DNA of 64,000 nucleotides, taken from the NCBI GenBank assembly GCA_963750395.1, contig CAVVQM010000011.1, forward strand, positions 186,001-250,000, written 5' to 3'. The translations under genes and the position numbers were made by a program. This DNA comes from JADJPO01 sp963750395. Lineage in GTDB: Bacteria; Actinomycetota; Actinomycetes; Actinomycetales; Kineosporiaceae. Below the pieces are notes generated by a model that saw nothing but the letters and a program-made list of their open reading frames with translations, did not search any database and had not been told where the DNA came from. Below, piece by piece: positions 47,422-55,758 of the stretch; positions within the stretch are counted from its first letter, which is position 1; every line of letters starts with the position of its first letter.

Positions 47422-50400
47422 GTGGCACATGACTCGCTGTCGGAGGTGATCGCCCCCCGGGGCGAGGCCCCGCCCGGGTCGTTGGCGGCCGAGGCGCCGC
47501 CCGAACCGCTCAATCAACCTCTCGATCAACCTCTCGATCAACCGGTCAATCGACCTCTCGGGCAATCGCTCGATCATCCGCTCGATCGGCGGGCGAAGGC
47601 GGCCGACGTCGCCTCCGCGGTCGAACGGTGGCAGGCCACCCTGACAGCCGCCCGCCTGCCGGACACCCTGATCGGGGAGGACCTCGGGATCGAGGTCCTC
47701 GATCTGACCCACGCGCACCCGTCCGGTCTGGCCACCCTGATGGCGGGACGCTCCACCCGCCTGTCCAGCCTGGTCCGGGAACCGGCGGCGCACGTGGCCG
47801 CGCGGCGTCGGGCGCGCGCGATCGCCGCCAGCGCGGAGCGGCTTGCGGCCGAGCGCGGTGTCCGGTCCGCCTATCTCGCCGCGGGCCTGGTCACCTGGTC
47901 GCCCGTGCCGGGTGCCGCGCCGGGCGGCGGCGCGGCCACCCCGATCAGCGCCCCGGTCCTGCTGCGCAGTTGTCGCCTGCACCCGCGTGGGCCCGCCCAG
48001 GACGACTACGAGCTCGACCTCGACGACACGGCAGTGGTCAATCCCGAGGTGGTGCGCCGGCTGGCGACCGACCACGGGATCCGCCTGGATCCGTCAGGAC
48101 TGGGCGGATTGGCGTTCGGGGTGGACGGGTTCGACCCCCGTCCCGTGTTCAGCGTGCTCGAGGAAGTGTGCGCCCGAGTGCCCGGGTTCGCCATCGATCG
48201 GCGCCTGGTCGTGGGCAGCTTCACGTCCGGCTCGGACGCCCTCGTCGCAGATCTGGACGCCGCGCGGCTCGCCCTGCAGATCCATCCGCTGCTGTCGCGG
48301 GTGGCCAACGCGACCCCGTCCATGGAAAGCGACCAGCTCGCCGCGGCGCCGCCGTACGTGCCACGGGTGGACGACGACCAGCCGCTGTGCTGGATCGACC
48401 CGGAACCGGAGACCGACGACGTCGCCTTCGACCTCGACTGTTCCCAGCGCGCCGCGGTGGACGCGGCACTGAGCGGGTCGAACGTGCTCATCGAGGGGCC
48501 GCCGGGGACGGGATTGACCCACACCCTCGCAGCCGCCGCCGGAGCCCTCGCCGGCCGCGGCCGCCGCGTCCTGGTGGTCACCCCGCACCGCGGCACCGCC
48601 GACACGCTGATCCGGCGGTTCGCCGATGCCGGACTGTCCGATCTGGTGCTGGACCTGCACGACGGCCTCGGTGACCGGATCAAGGTCCTGAGCGGACTCG
48701 AACAGGCCCTGGACGCCGCGATCGACGACGCCAAGGCACTGGAGAGCGGATCGACCCCGGATCGACGCTCCGGCAGCGCGGTCGAGCACGGGCAGGCCGC
48801 CGCCGGTGCCGAGGCGGTCGCCGCCGCCCAGGTGCGGCACGCCGCGGAGGCCCTGGCCGCGGCCGGAAAGGCGTTGCACGCCAAGCGAGAACCGTGGGCG
48901 GTCTCGGCCTACGAGGCCATGGTCGCGCTGGCGGAGCTGATGACCGGGGACACCCCGCCCCGTACCCGGGTCCGGTTGCCGCATGCGGTGACCCGCCAGT
49001 TGGACGCCGCCACCCGCGACCGGCTCCGTGAGGACCTGCGCGAGGTGGCCGAGCTGGGCGCCTTCCGGCTGACCCGGTTGGACACGCGCTGGCTCGACGC
49101 GCGGGTCGCCGACGAGGACGAGGCACACGCGGCTCTGGCCGCCGCCCGCGCCGCCCGCACGGTGCTTCCCGCCGCAACGAGCGCGATGGACGCCCTGGCG
49201 ACCGCATCCGGGATCGAGGCGGTCGACACCCTCGCCCAGTGGCGCCCGCAGCTCGACCTGCTGCTCGGCATCCGCGCGACCCTGGACGTGTTGCAGCCGG
49301 CGGTCTTCGAGCAGCCGTTGGAGGACCTGGTCCGCGCCACCGCGCAGGACCCGCCGGACGACGGCTGGCTCGCTCGCCGCTCGCTGCGTCGCCGGGCGCG
49401 TGCCCTGGTCCGGCCGGGGACCCACCTGCTCGATCTGCACGAGCGTCTGGTCACCGCCCAGGAGCAGAGGACGGCGTGGCAGCAGATCGCCGCGAGCGGT
49501 GGCTGGCCCCGGGTGCCCACGGGTCTGGACGCCGCGAACGCGACGGTGCGCGAACTCGAACTGGCCGTGGGCAGGTTGACCGAGGTGCTCGAGGGCACCG
49601 GCACCCCGGCGCTGGACACGCTGCCGACCGACAAGCTGCGGCAGCGCGTCGGTGACCTCGCGGCCGACTCCGAGGGCCTGCTCGCCCAGCCGCAGCGCCG
49701 GGTCCGGATGGACCGTTTGCGCCGGGCCGGCCTGACCCCCCTGATCGAGGATCTGACCGACCGTCGCTGCGAGGCGAGCGAGGTCGAGGGCGAACTGGAT
49801 CTGGCCTGGTGGACCTCGGTGCTCGAGGCGATCATTCGCAGCGAGCCACGGCTTGCCGCCCACGATCCGGCGGAGCTGCGCGGTCACGTCGAGACCCTGC
49901 GCGACGGGCAGAACCGGCTGCTGCAGGCGCGGGCGGCGCAGACCGTGGCGACCTGCGCGTTGCGCGCCGTGGACGCCGTCCGTCACCACGGCGACCAGGT
50001 CCGCTGGCTGCTGGCCGAGGTGCACCGCGGGCATCGGTCGAGCTGGCCGATGGACCTGTTCAGCTACGCCGGTGACCTGCTGGCGGCCCTGCGGCCGATC
50101 TGGGTGATGAGCCCGGACGCCGTGGCCCGCAACCTGCCTGCCGCCCGGCCCGGGGCCCCCGTGGTCGACGTGGTCGCCGTGGACGACGCCAGCCAGGTCG
50201 GGATGCCCGAGGCGGCCGCGGCCCTGGCCCGCGCCCAGCAGGTGATCGTGGCCGGCGACCGGCTGCGGCTGCCCCCGGCGACCGGCGGTCCGTCGGTGGT
50301 CGCCGCCGTCGCCTCGCTCGCGGACGGTGACCACCGGTTGTCGGTGAACCGCCTCGACCGCGACCACCGCACCCGCGACGGCCGGCTGCTGCTACCGCTG

Positions 50401-51669
50401 CGCCCGCTCTACACCAGGGCCTGGGCGCTGGTGCCGGGCGCCCCACCGGTCTCGCCCCTGACGCTCGAGCACGTCCGCGAGGGCGTCGGCGTCCCGGCAC
50501 CCGGCGAGCAGGTGGTCGTCAGCGCCGAGGCCGAGGTGGACCGGGTGGTGGACCTGGTCAGCCAGCACGCCGCGCGCCGTCCCGGGGAGTCCCTGCTCGT
50601 GGTCACGCTCGGGGCCCGGCACGCCGAACGGATCGAGGAGGCGCTGCGCCTCGAGGTCGCCCACCGGCCCGAGCTGGCGCGATGGCTCGATGTGCACTGG
50701 GCCGGGGACATCTCCGAGCCCTTCCTGGTCCGGCCGATCCACCGGATCCCCGGTGTGGAGCGCGACGCGGTGATCGTCTCCGTCGGCCTGGCCCGGACCC
50801 CGCACGGCCGGGTGCTGCACCGCTTCGGCGTCCTGGACGGGCGCTACGGCACCTCGTGCCTGGCCACCGCGCTGTCCCGGGCGCGACGGCGCACCACGCT
50901 GGTCTGCTGCTTCACCGCGGACGACCTGGACGGGGAGCGACTGCGCAGCGACGGCTCCAAGATGCTGCGCGACGTCCTGGCCCTGGCCGCCGATCCCACG
51001 GCCCGTGGTGACCACCCGGAGCAGGCGCAGCCGGTGGAACAGACCGACGCCCTGGTCCGTGACCTGCGCGATCGGCTGGAGTCCGTCGGGTTGCCGGTCA
51101 CCGCCACCCCGGCGCTGCCGGACTGGCCCATGGCGATCGCCCTGGCCGACCCGCAGTCACCGGGCCGGCGGCTGATGGCGATCGAGGTCGACGGCCCGAG
51201 CTTCGCCGCCTGCCCCAGCGTGGCGACCCGGGACCGGCAACGTCGCGAGAGCCTGGAACGGGCCGGCTGGGCCTACCTGAGGGTCGCCGCGATGGACCTG
51301 TTCTGCGATCCGGCCGGCGAGGTGGAGCGGATCCGCAGGCTCTGGATGGACGTCGGTGGCGCCGGCCCGACGACGCGCCCCACCCAGATCATCGTCGGAA
51401 GGCCCCGCGTGCGGTCCGCGCAGCCCGCGGTGGCCCCCGGCCTGCCGATCACCGAGTACTCCGACGCCGAACTCGAGCAGGTGGCCGGCTGGGTGCTGTC
51501 CGACGGGGTGCACCGCTCTGCGGAGGAACTGGCCGCCCTGGTCCGCGAGGCCCTGCACCTGCCGCGGCGCGGCATGCATGTCGAGGCGGCGGTCGGCGGC
51601 GCCGCCCGACGGGTCCTGGACGGCGCGGACACCGGCCAGACCGGTCGTCCACGGCTGGGGCCGTCGTGA
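47422..51669 (+). CDS. Large SF1 (Upf1-like) helicase with C-terminal nuclease-like domain; atypical Walker A
   Basis: 1415 residues. N-terminal 30-57 is a seven-unit LDQP-like repeat. The ATPase core is split by a long helical insert. Motif I reads EGPPGTGLTHT, where the usual catalytic lysine (GKT) is leucine. Motif Ia is VVTPHRGT, motif II is VVAVDDASQVGMPEAAAAL (DDASQ for DEASQ), followed by VAGDRLRLPP. Motifs V/VI are ERDAVIVSVGLARTPHGR and CLATALSRARRRTTLVCCF. The C-terminus has a PD-(D/E)XK/Vsr-like fold: AIALAD, LMAIEVDGPSF, RDRQRRESLERAGWAYLRV. It probably acts on DNA or RNA in repair or defence, but ATP use is doubtful without the lysine. GTG start. Confidence 0.82.
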   Translation: MAHDSLSEVIAPRGEAPPGSLAAEAPPEPLNQPLDQPLDQPVNRPLGQSLDHPLDRRAKAADVASAVERWQATLTAARLPDTLIGEDLGIEVLDLTHAHPSGLATLMAGRSTRLSSLVREPAAHVAARRRARAIAASAERLAAERGVRSAYLAAGLVTWSPVPGAAPGGGAATPISAPVLLRSCRLHPRGPAQDDYELDLDDTAVVNPEVVRRLATDHGIRLDPSGLGGLAFGVDGFDPRPVFSVLEEVCARVPGFAIDRRLVVGSFTSGSDALVADLDAARLALQIHPLLSRVANATPSMESDQLAAAPPYVPRVDDDQPLCWIDPEPETDDVAFDLDCSQRAAVDAALSGSNVLIEGPPGTGLTHTLAAAAGALAGRGRRVLVVTPHRGTADTLIRRFADAGLSDLVLDLHDGLGDRIKVLSGLEQALDAAIDDAKALESGSTPDRRSGSAVEHGQAAAGAEAVAAAQVRHAAEALAAAGKALHAKREPWAVSAYEAMVALAELMTGDTPPRTRVRLPHAVTRQLDAATRDRLREDLREVAELGAFRLTRLDTRWLDARVADEDEAHAALAAARAARTVLPAATSAMDALATASGIEAVDTLAQWRPQLDLLLGIRATLDVLQPAVFEQPLEDLVRATAQDPPDDGWLARRSLRRRARALVRPGTHLLDLHERLVTAQEQRTAWQQIAASGGWPRVPTGLDAANATVRELELAVGRLTEVLEGTGTPALDTLPTDKLRQRVGDLAADSEGLLAQPQRRVRMDRLRRAGLTPLIEDLTDRRCEASEVEGELDLAWWTSVLEAIIRSEPRLAAHDPAELRGHVETLRDGQNRLLQARAAQTVATCALRAVDAVRHHGDQVRWLLAEVHRGHRSSWPMDLFSYAGDLLAALRPIWVMSPDAVARNLPAARPGAPVVDVVAVDDASQVGMPEAAAALARAQQVIVAGDRLRLPPATGGPSVVAAVASLADGDHRLSVNRLDRDHRTRDGRLLLPLRPLYTRAWALVPGAPPVSPLTLEHVREGVGVPAPGEQVVVSAEAEVDRVVDLVSQHAARRPGESLLVVTLGARHAERIEEALRLEVAHRPELARWLDVHWAGDISEPFLVRPIHRIPGVERDAVIVSVGLARTPHGRVLHRFGVLDGRYGTSCLATALSRARRRTTLVCCFTADDLDGERLRSDGSKMLRDVLALAADPTARGDHPEQAQPVEQTDALVRDLRDRLESVGLPVTATPALPDWPMAIALADPQSPGRRLMAIEVDGPSFAACPSVATRDRQRRESLERAGWAYLRVAAMDLFCDPAGEVERIRRLWMDVGGAGPTTRPTQIIVGRPRVRSAQPAVAPGLPITEYSDAELEQVAGWVLSDGVHRSAEELAALVREALHLPRRGMHVEAAVGGAARRVLDGADTGQTGRPRLGPS
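47509..47592. repeat. Seven 12-bp repeats inside the helicase gene
   Basis: Consecutive units CTCAATCAACCT, CTCGATCAACCT, CTCGATCAACCG, GTCAATCGACCT, CTCGGGCAATCG, CTCGATCATCCG and CTCGATCGGCGG encode LNQP-LDQP-LDQP-VNRP-LGQS-LDHP-LDRR. The 12-base period keeps the frame, so copy-number change would only lengthen or shorten the N-terminal linker. Confidence 0.85.
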
Positions 51670-51869
51670 GCACCGGGCCGGGCCCGGCTCCGGATCGTCG
51701 CCAGGATTCCCGCGCCGCGGCGGGTCGGGCGAAGGACCCGGTGCTGCCCGAGCACACCGCGGACGACACCGATGCGCTGGGCGGGGACTGGCGCGAGGAC
51801 GATCGTCTCCGCGAGGACGCTGCGCGCGATGACTGGCTCGAGTCGGAGCGCCCGCCACACTGGGAGTGA
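51666..51869 (+). CDS. Small acidic conserved protein
   Basis: 67 residues. GTG overlapping the helicase stop (GTGA). Disordered, acidic, ending DDWLESERPPHWE; the LPEHTADDTD and RPPHW ends recur, from memory, in short actinobacterial proteins that follow this type of helicase gene. No known domain. Translational coupling suggests a helper or tail of the helicase. I cannot assign a function. Confidence 0.6.
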   Translation: MSTGPGPAPDRRQDSRAAAGRAKDPVLPEHTADDTDALGGDWREDDRLREDAARDDWLESERPPHWE

Positions 51870-52015
51870 GGCTGAGGTCGCCTGACGGCGTTCTCGAGTG
51901 ACCGTGAGAACGCCGAACGGCCGCCCCGCCGCGATGGCGAGACGGCCGGTCGGATGAAACATGCCCCCAGGAAAGTGCACTGGTGTGGGTCGGGCCTGTC
52001 GGCCCTACCCGAGGT

Positions 52016-52393
52016 TCAGGATCGCGTGCGCAGCAGGTCGCGGATCTCGGTGAGCAGCGCGACGTCGGCGGGTGTCTCCATGACCTCCTCGGTGGCCCGG
52101 CGTTCCATCACCTTCTTGACCGGGACCACGACGAAGAAGTAGATGGCCGCGGCGACGATCAGGAAGTTGATGATCGCGGTGAGCAGGATCCCGATCGAGA
52201 ACTGCGCGTTGTTGACCGTGAAGGTGCCGACGCTGTCCAGGTTCGGCTGTCCGAAGATGGCGGCGATCAGTGGGTTGATCAGGCCCTTGAGCAGGCCGTC
52301 CACCACGGTCGCGAACGCTGCGCCGATGACGACCGCGACCGCGAGGTCGACGACGTTTCCGCGCAGGATGAAGTCCTTGAAGCCTTTGAGCAT
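52016..52393 (-). CDS. mscL: Large-conductance mechanosensitive channel
   Basis: 125 residues, usual MscL length. The N-terminal helix MLKGFKDFILRGNVVDLAVAVVIGAAFATVVDGLL (TM1 with the pore-lining GxxxG pattern), a periplasmic loop, TM2 (GILLTAIINFLIVAAAIYFFVVVPV) and a cytoplasmic helix LLTEIRDLLRTRS are all as in known MscL. It opens under membrane tension during hypo-osmotic shock. The ATG is preceded by GGAGGCACCAACTC. Confidence 0.95.
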   Translation of the reverse strand: MLKGFKDFILRGNVVDLAVAVVIGAAFATVVDGLLKGLINPLIAAIFGQPNLDSVGTFTVNNAQFSIGILLTAIINFLIVAAAIYFFVVVPVKKVMERRATEEVMETPADVALLTEIRDLLRTRS

Positions 52394-52721
52394 GAGTTGG
52401 TGCCTCCTGAGGGGACGTTCGGTTTCCGGTGCCCGGTTCGGGCTCCGCCGACCCTAACGGCTGAGACGACCTTGGTCGGTGAACTCAGGTTTCCCGGCGG
52501 GTGCTGCGCGAGGACCACGACGCTCAGGGGCCAGATCTCGCTGACCGCGCCTCACCGGGTCGGGCTTGGCTGGACGCTTACCACGACCTTCTGGGGAAAG
52601 AACCGGAAATTTCTGGACTTCTCCTGCATCCGAGGAGCGCGTTCGCGCGGAAGTGGGGGTGTAAGCAGCCTCATCCCTCCCAGTCTGACCAGGCAATCCG
52701 ATCACACGAAAGGTGCCCACA
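52394..52721. other. Intergenic region with a gene remnant
   Basis: 328 bases between mscL (minus) and the fasciclin gene (plus). Bases 52514-52550 are a 37-base near-copy of the 3' end of the SAF gene (see separate entry). Elsewhere it holds only promoter-like sequence and an AAAGG before the fasciclin ATG. Confidence 0.6.
52514..52550 (-). pseudogene. Remnant of the SAF-domain gene 3' end
   Basis: Matches 53538-53574 at 33 of 37 bases, same orientation. Read on the minus strand it codes AVSEIWPLSVVV, against AVSEIRTLSVVV in the intact SAF gene. The intact copy lies on the far side of the fasciclin gene, so the fasciclin gene is bracketed by two copies of this end. Confidence 0.65.
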
Positions 52722-53447
52722 ATGAGCTCTACCCGTCGGATCATCGGGCTCGTCAGCGGCTTGGCGCTCGCCGCCGGAACCGGCTTGGCCGCGGCCCCCT
52801 CGGCCGCTGCTCACGACCGCGACCACCACCACAAGGACAAGGCGTCCCACGCCAAGAAGGACAAGGCGTCCCACGCCAAGAAGAGGGGGGATCACTCCCA
52901 CCGGAAGGCGCTGGGCACGACGTCGCTCGCCGAGGTGCTGACCTCCGACAAGAACAAGTTCGACCGCAACTCCCGGGACTACGACATCCTCACCGAGGCC
53001 GTCCTCGCGGTGCTCGAGGCCAAGCCGGACTCCAAGGTCGGCGTTCTCACCAAGGGCGACACCAGGCTGACCGCGTTCGCGCCCAACGACGCCGCGTTCC
53101 GGAAGCTCGTGAAGGACGTCAGCGGCAAGTGGGTGAAGAGGGAGAAGGACGTGTTCGCGGCCGTCGCCGGTCTGGGTATCGACACGGTGGAGACGGTGCT
53201 GCTCTATCACGTCGTTCCCGGCAAGACGATCACCGCCAAGGACGCGCTGAAGGCCAACGGGGCCAAGCTGAAGACGGCGCAGGGCGGCACGATCACGGTC
53301 AAGGTGAAGGGCGGCAAGATCTCCTTGGTGGACGCCGACAAGGACAGCCGCAACCCGCGGGTCAACAACGCGAACATCAACAAGGGCAACAAGCAGATCG
53401 CCCACGGGATCAACCGGGTGCTGCGCCCGATCGACCTGCCCAACTGA
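52722..53447 (+). CDS. Secreted fasciclin (FAS1) domain protein
   Basis: 241 residues. Sec signal peptide ending about residue 31 (GLVSGLALAAGTGLAAAPSAAAHD), then a His/Lys-rich tract with two exact 24-base repeats (52833-52880, KDKASHAK twice). One FAS1 domain follows: LTEAVLAVLEAKPDSKVGVLTKGDTRLTAFAPNDAAFRKLV, VETVLLYHVVPGKTI and INRVLRPIDLP. FAS1 proteins mediate cell-surface adhesion. The ATG at 52722 follows AAAGGTGCCCACA. Its 3' end is duplicated just after the stop: 18 bases resembling TCGACCTGCCCAACTGAG are repeated. Confidence 0.9.
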   Translation: MSSTRRIIGLVSGLALAAGTGLAAAPSAAAHDRDHHHKDKASHAKKDKASHAKKRGDHSHRKALGTTSLAEVLTSDKNKFDRNSRDYDILTEAVLAVLEAKPDSKVGVLTKGDTRLTAFAPNDAAFRKLVKDVSGKWVKREKDVFAAVAGLGIDTVETVLLYHVVPGKTITAKDALKANGAKLKTAQGGTITVKVKGGKISLVDADKDSRNPRVNNANINKGNKQIAHGINRVLRPIDLPN

Positions 53448-53497
53448 GTCGATCTGCCCAACTGAGCCATCGGCTCCTGTTCGGATTCACCTGACAG

Positions 53498-54332
53498 TCA
53501 GCGCGCGCCCGGGTCTTCGGCCCGGGCGCGCGGACGTACCACAACGCTCAGCGTCCGGATCTCGCTGACCGCGCGAATCCTCAGGGCCTGAGCGGTGGTC
53601 ACCGCCAGGATCAGCGCGCCGTCCCGAGGACCGGTCGCGGCCGAAGCCCTCCGGTGCAGCGGGGAACAGTCCGTCGCTCTCGCCGCCCCCCGTGGAGGCG
53701 CCGCCGACGGCCAGCACCAGCACGTCGTCGACGACGACCGAGGCCTGGGTCGGGACTCCGGAGCCGTCCAGGCCACCCGCGCCCGTCAGGCCGTCGGCGC
53801 CGGAACCGGCGACCACGTCGACCCGGTCTCCGGGCGTGAGCAGGCCGGCGACCGGCTCGGACAGGCGCACGGCCGTCGCCCCCGTGCCCGGGGGCTGCCC
53901 GTGGAGCAGTCCGGACCCGAGCAGCCGGGTGCGCGTCACCGGCTCGCCCTCGGCGATCGGCCCGGCCAACACGACGCCTCCGTCCTCGGGCAGGTCGGAG
54001 AGCCGGTACGGCACCCCACCGGGGAGCACGTCCTGGGGCCAGTGCGCGACCTTGAGGTCCTGCGCTGAGATCCGATGCCCCGCAGGCAGATCCGCTGCCG
54101 CCACGAGCACCTCGACGGTCGGTGCCTGGGCGGGAGCGACGGCATGCAGTCCGGCCGCGATGGCGGCGGCGAGCAGGCCCGCAGCGGCCAGACGGCGACG
54201 GGCCATCACCTCCCGCCGCAGGCGCCGCCAGGTCGGTCTGGCCGCATCCACCCCCTCGCGAGGCCCCCGCGCGGTGTCGGGGCGGCGCCCCGCAAACGGC
54301 TCGGTCGACCGAGTGGCCACTGGGCTGAACAC
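53498..54332 (-). CDS. SAF domain protein, RcpC/CpaB-like (one frame break)
   Basis: About 277 residues. A membrane helix (LAAAGLLAAAIAAGLHAVAPA) is followed by the SAF domain (VEVLVAAADLPAGHRISAQDLKVAHWPQDVLPGGVPYR, GVVLAGPIAEGEPVTRTRLLG) and the CpaB/RcpC-like part (AVRLSEPVAGLLTPGDRVDVVAG, ASVVVDDVLVLAVGG). One extra base at about 53629 shifts the frame; without it the protein continues DGALILAVTTAQALRIRAVSEIRTLSVVVRP. These proteins are usually linked to Flp pilus assembly, but no pilus genes adjoin. The GTG at 54332 is eight bases from the mtnP stop, same strand. A longer leader is possible. Confidence 0.82.
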
Positions 54333-54340
54333 GGGCTCGG

Positions 54341-55189
54341 TCAGGGCAGGTCGAAGGGCAGCGGCAGGCCGTCCACTGCTCGGCGGCACGGGCAGTCGTC
54401 GTCCGAAGGCAGGCCGGCGACGGTGGCCGACAGCACGCCCCGCAGGGACTCGATGCTGAGCGCGAAGACCTCCATCACCTCGGCATGGGTGACGCCGTCG
54501 CCGTGTTCGAATCCGGCGTCCAGGTCGGTGACGATCGCCAGACTCGTGTAACACATCGCCAGTTCCCGGGCGATCGCGGCCTCCGGCATGCTGGTCATGC
54601 CGACGATGTCGGCGCCGGCCGCGGCGTGCCAGCGGGATTCCGCGCGGCTGGAGAACCGAGGGCCGTTGATCACCACCAGGGTTGCGCCGTCCCGAGGTGG
54701 CCAGCCCTGAACGGCCGCGGCCTGCACTGCGACCGCGCGACCCCGGGGGCAGTACGGATCGGCGAAGGCGACGTGCACCGCGTGCGGGGCACGGCCTGGG
54801 TCGTGATGCCCGGCGGCACCCTCGTAGACGGTGTGCTTGCGACCCCACGTCCGGTCGATGATCTGATCCGGCACCACCAGGTTGCCGGGGCCGAGGTCCA
54901 GACGCATCGAGCCGACGGCGCACGGGCCGAGCACCTGGCGCACCCCCAGACTGCGCAGTGCCCACAGGTTGGCCCGGTAGTTGACCGCGTGCGGGGGCAG
55001 GCGGTGGTCGCGCCCGTGTCGTGGCACGAAGGCCACCCGCCGTCCGGCGACCTCACCGACGACGGGAGGTTCGCTCGGTGGGCCGAAGGGAGTGCCGACC
55101 TCGACCGGTTCCGCGTCGTCCAACCAGGAGTAGAAGCCGGAGCCGCCGATCACCCCGATGCTCGTCGGGGTCTGCGATGGATTCGTCAC
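54341..55189 (-). CDS. mtnP: S-methyl-5'-thioadenosine phosphorylase
   Basis: 282 residues, purine nucleoside phosphorylase superfamily. Phosphate site GVIGGSGFY, FVPRHGRDHRLPPHAVNYRANLWAL, GSMRLDLGPGNLVVPDQIIDRT, INGPRFSSRAESRW (substrate binding), VGMTSMPEAAIARELAMCYTSLAIVTDLDAG. It cleaves methylthioadenosine to adenine and methylthioribose-1-phosphate in methionine salvage. Starts at GTG. Length and all motifs are normal. Followed by the SAF gene on the same strand. Confidence 0.93.
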   Translation of the reverse strand: MTNPSQTPTSIGVIGGSGFYSWLDDAEPVEVGTPFGPPSEPPVVGEVAGRRVAFVPRHGRDHRLPPHAVNYRANLWALRSLGVRQVLGPCAVGSMRLDLGPGNLVVPDQIIDRTWGRKHTVYEGAAGHHDPGRAPHAVHVAFADPYCPRGRAVAVQAAAVQGWPPRDGATLVVINGPRFSSRAESRWHAAAGADIVGMTSMPEAAIARELAMCYTSLAIVTDLDAGFEHGDGVTHAEVMEVFALSIESLRGVLSATVAGLPSDDDCPCRRAVDGLPLPFDLP

Positions 55190-55252
55190 ATCCGGGACGC
55201 TACCGATTCGGCGGCCCGGCCGCCGGGCCCCACGTCCGGCCTGTGGACAACC

Positions 55253-55648
55253 TCAGGCGGCCGAGGTCTTCTTCGAGGACGTCGACGCCCCGCCGCGGCT
55301 GCCGGAGTCACCGGAGGACGTCGTCGAACTCGAGGTCGAACTCGAGGAGGAGGACGCGGCGTCCGAGGAGGTCTTGGAGGAGTCCTTGCCGCCCGTGCCG
55401 TTCTTGGTGCCGGCCTCGCTCGAGGATTCGCCGGACGAACCGGAGGGGGCCTTGGCGCCCGAGTCGGAGCCGGAGCGCGAGTCGGTGCGGTAGAAGCCGG
55501 AGCCCTTGAAGACGATCCCGACGGCGTTGAAGAGCTTGCGCAGGCGCCCGGTGCATTCCGGGCATTCGCTGAGCGCGTCGTCGGTGAAGGCCTGCTGGGC
55601 CTCGAAGCGGTGATCGCACTCGGTGCACGCGTAGGCATAGGTCGGCAC
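55253..55648 (-). CDS. FmdB-type zinc-ribbon protein
   Basis: 131 residues. The FmdB zinc ribbon is residues 1-45: MPTYAYACTECDHRFEAQQAFTDDALSECPECTGRLRKLFNAVGIVFKGSGFYRTD-type sequence with two CxxC knuckles. The remaining 75 residues are a low-complexity Ser/Thr/Gly tail ending in KKTSAA. The exact role of FmdB is not settled; a regulatory role has been suggested. GTG start. 64 bases upstream of mtnP on the same strand. Confidence 0.9.
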   Translation of the reverse strand: MPTYAYACTECDHRFEAQQAFTDDALSECPECTGRLRKLFNAVGIVFKGSGFYRTDSRSGSDSGAKAPSGSSGESSSEAGTKNGTGGKDSSKTSSDAASSSSSSTSSSTTSSGDSGSRGGASTSSKKTSAA

Positions 55649-55758
55649 TGATGGCCTCCTCGGTTCGGGTCGCGTTCGGAGCGTCGGTTCGAGCGTCAGG
55701 TGAGAGCTGTGCCTGGCACTCTAACGCGTCGAGTGCCAAAGATATGCCCGGTGCGGGG

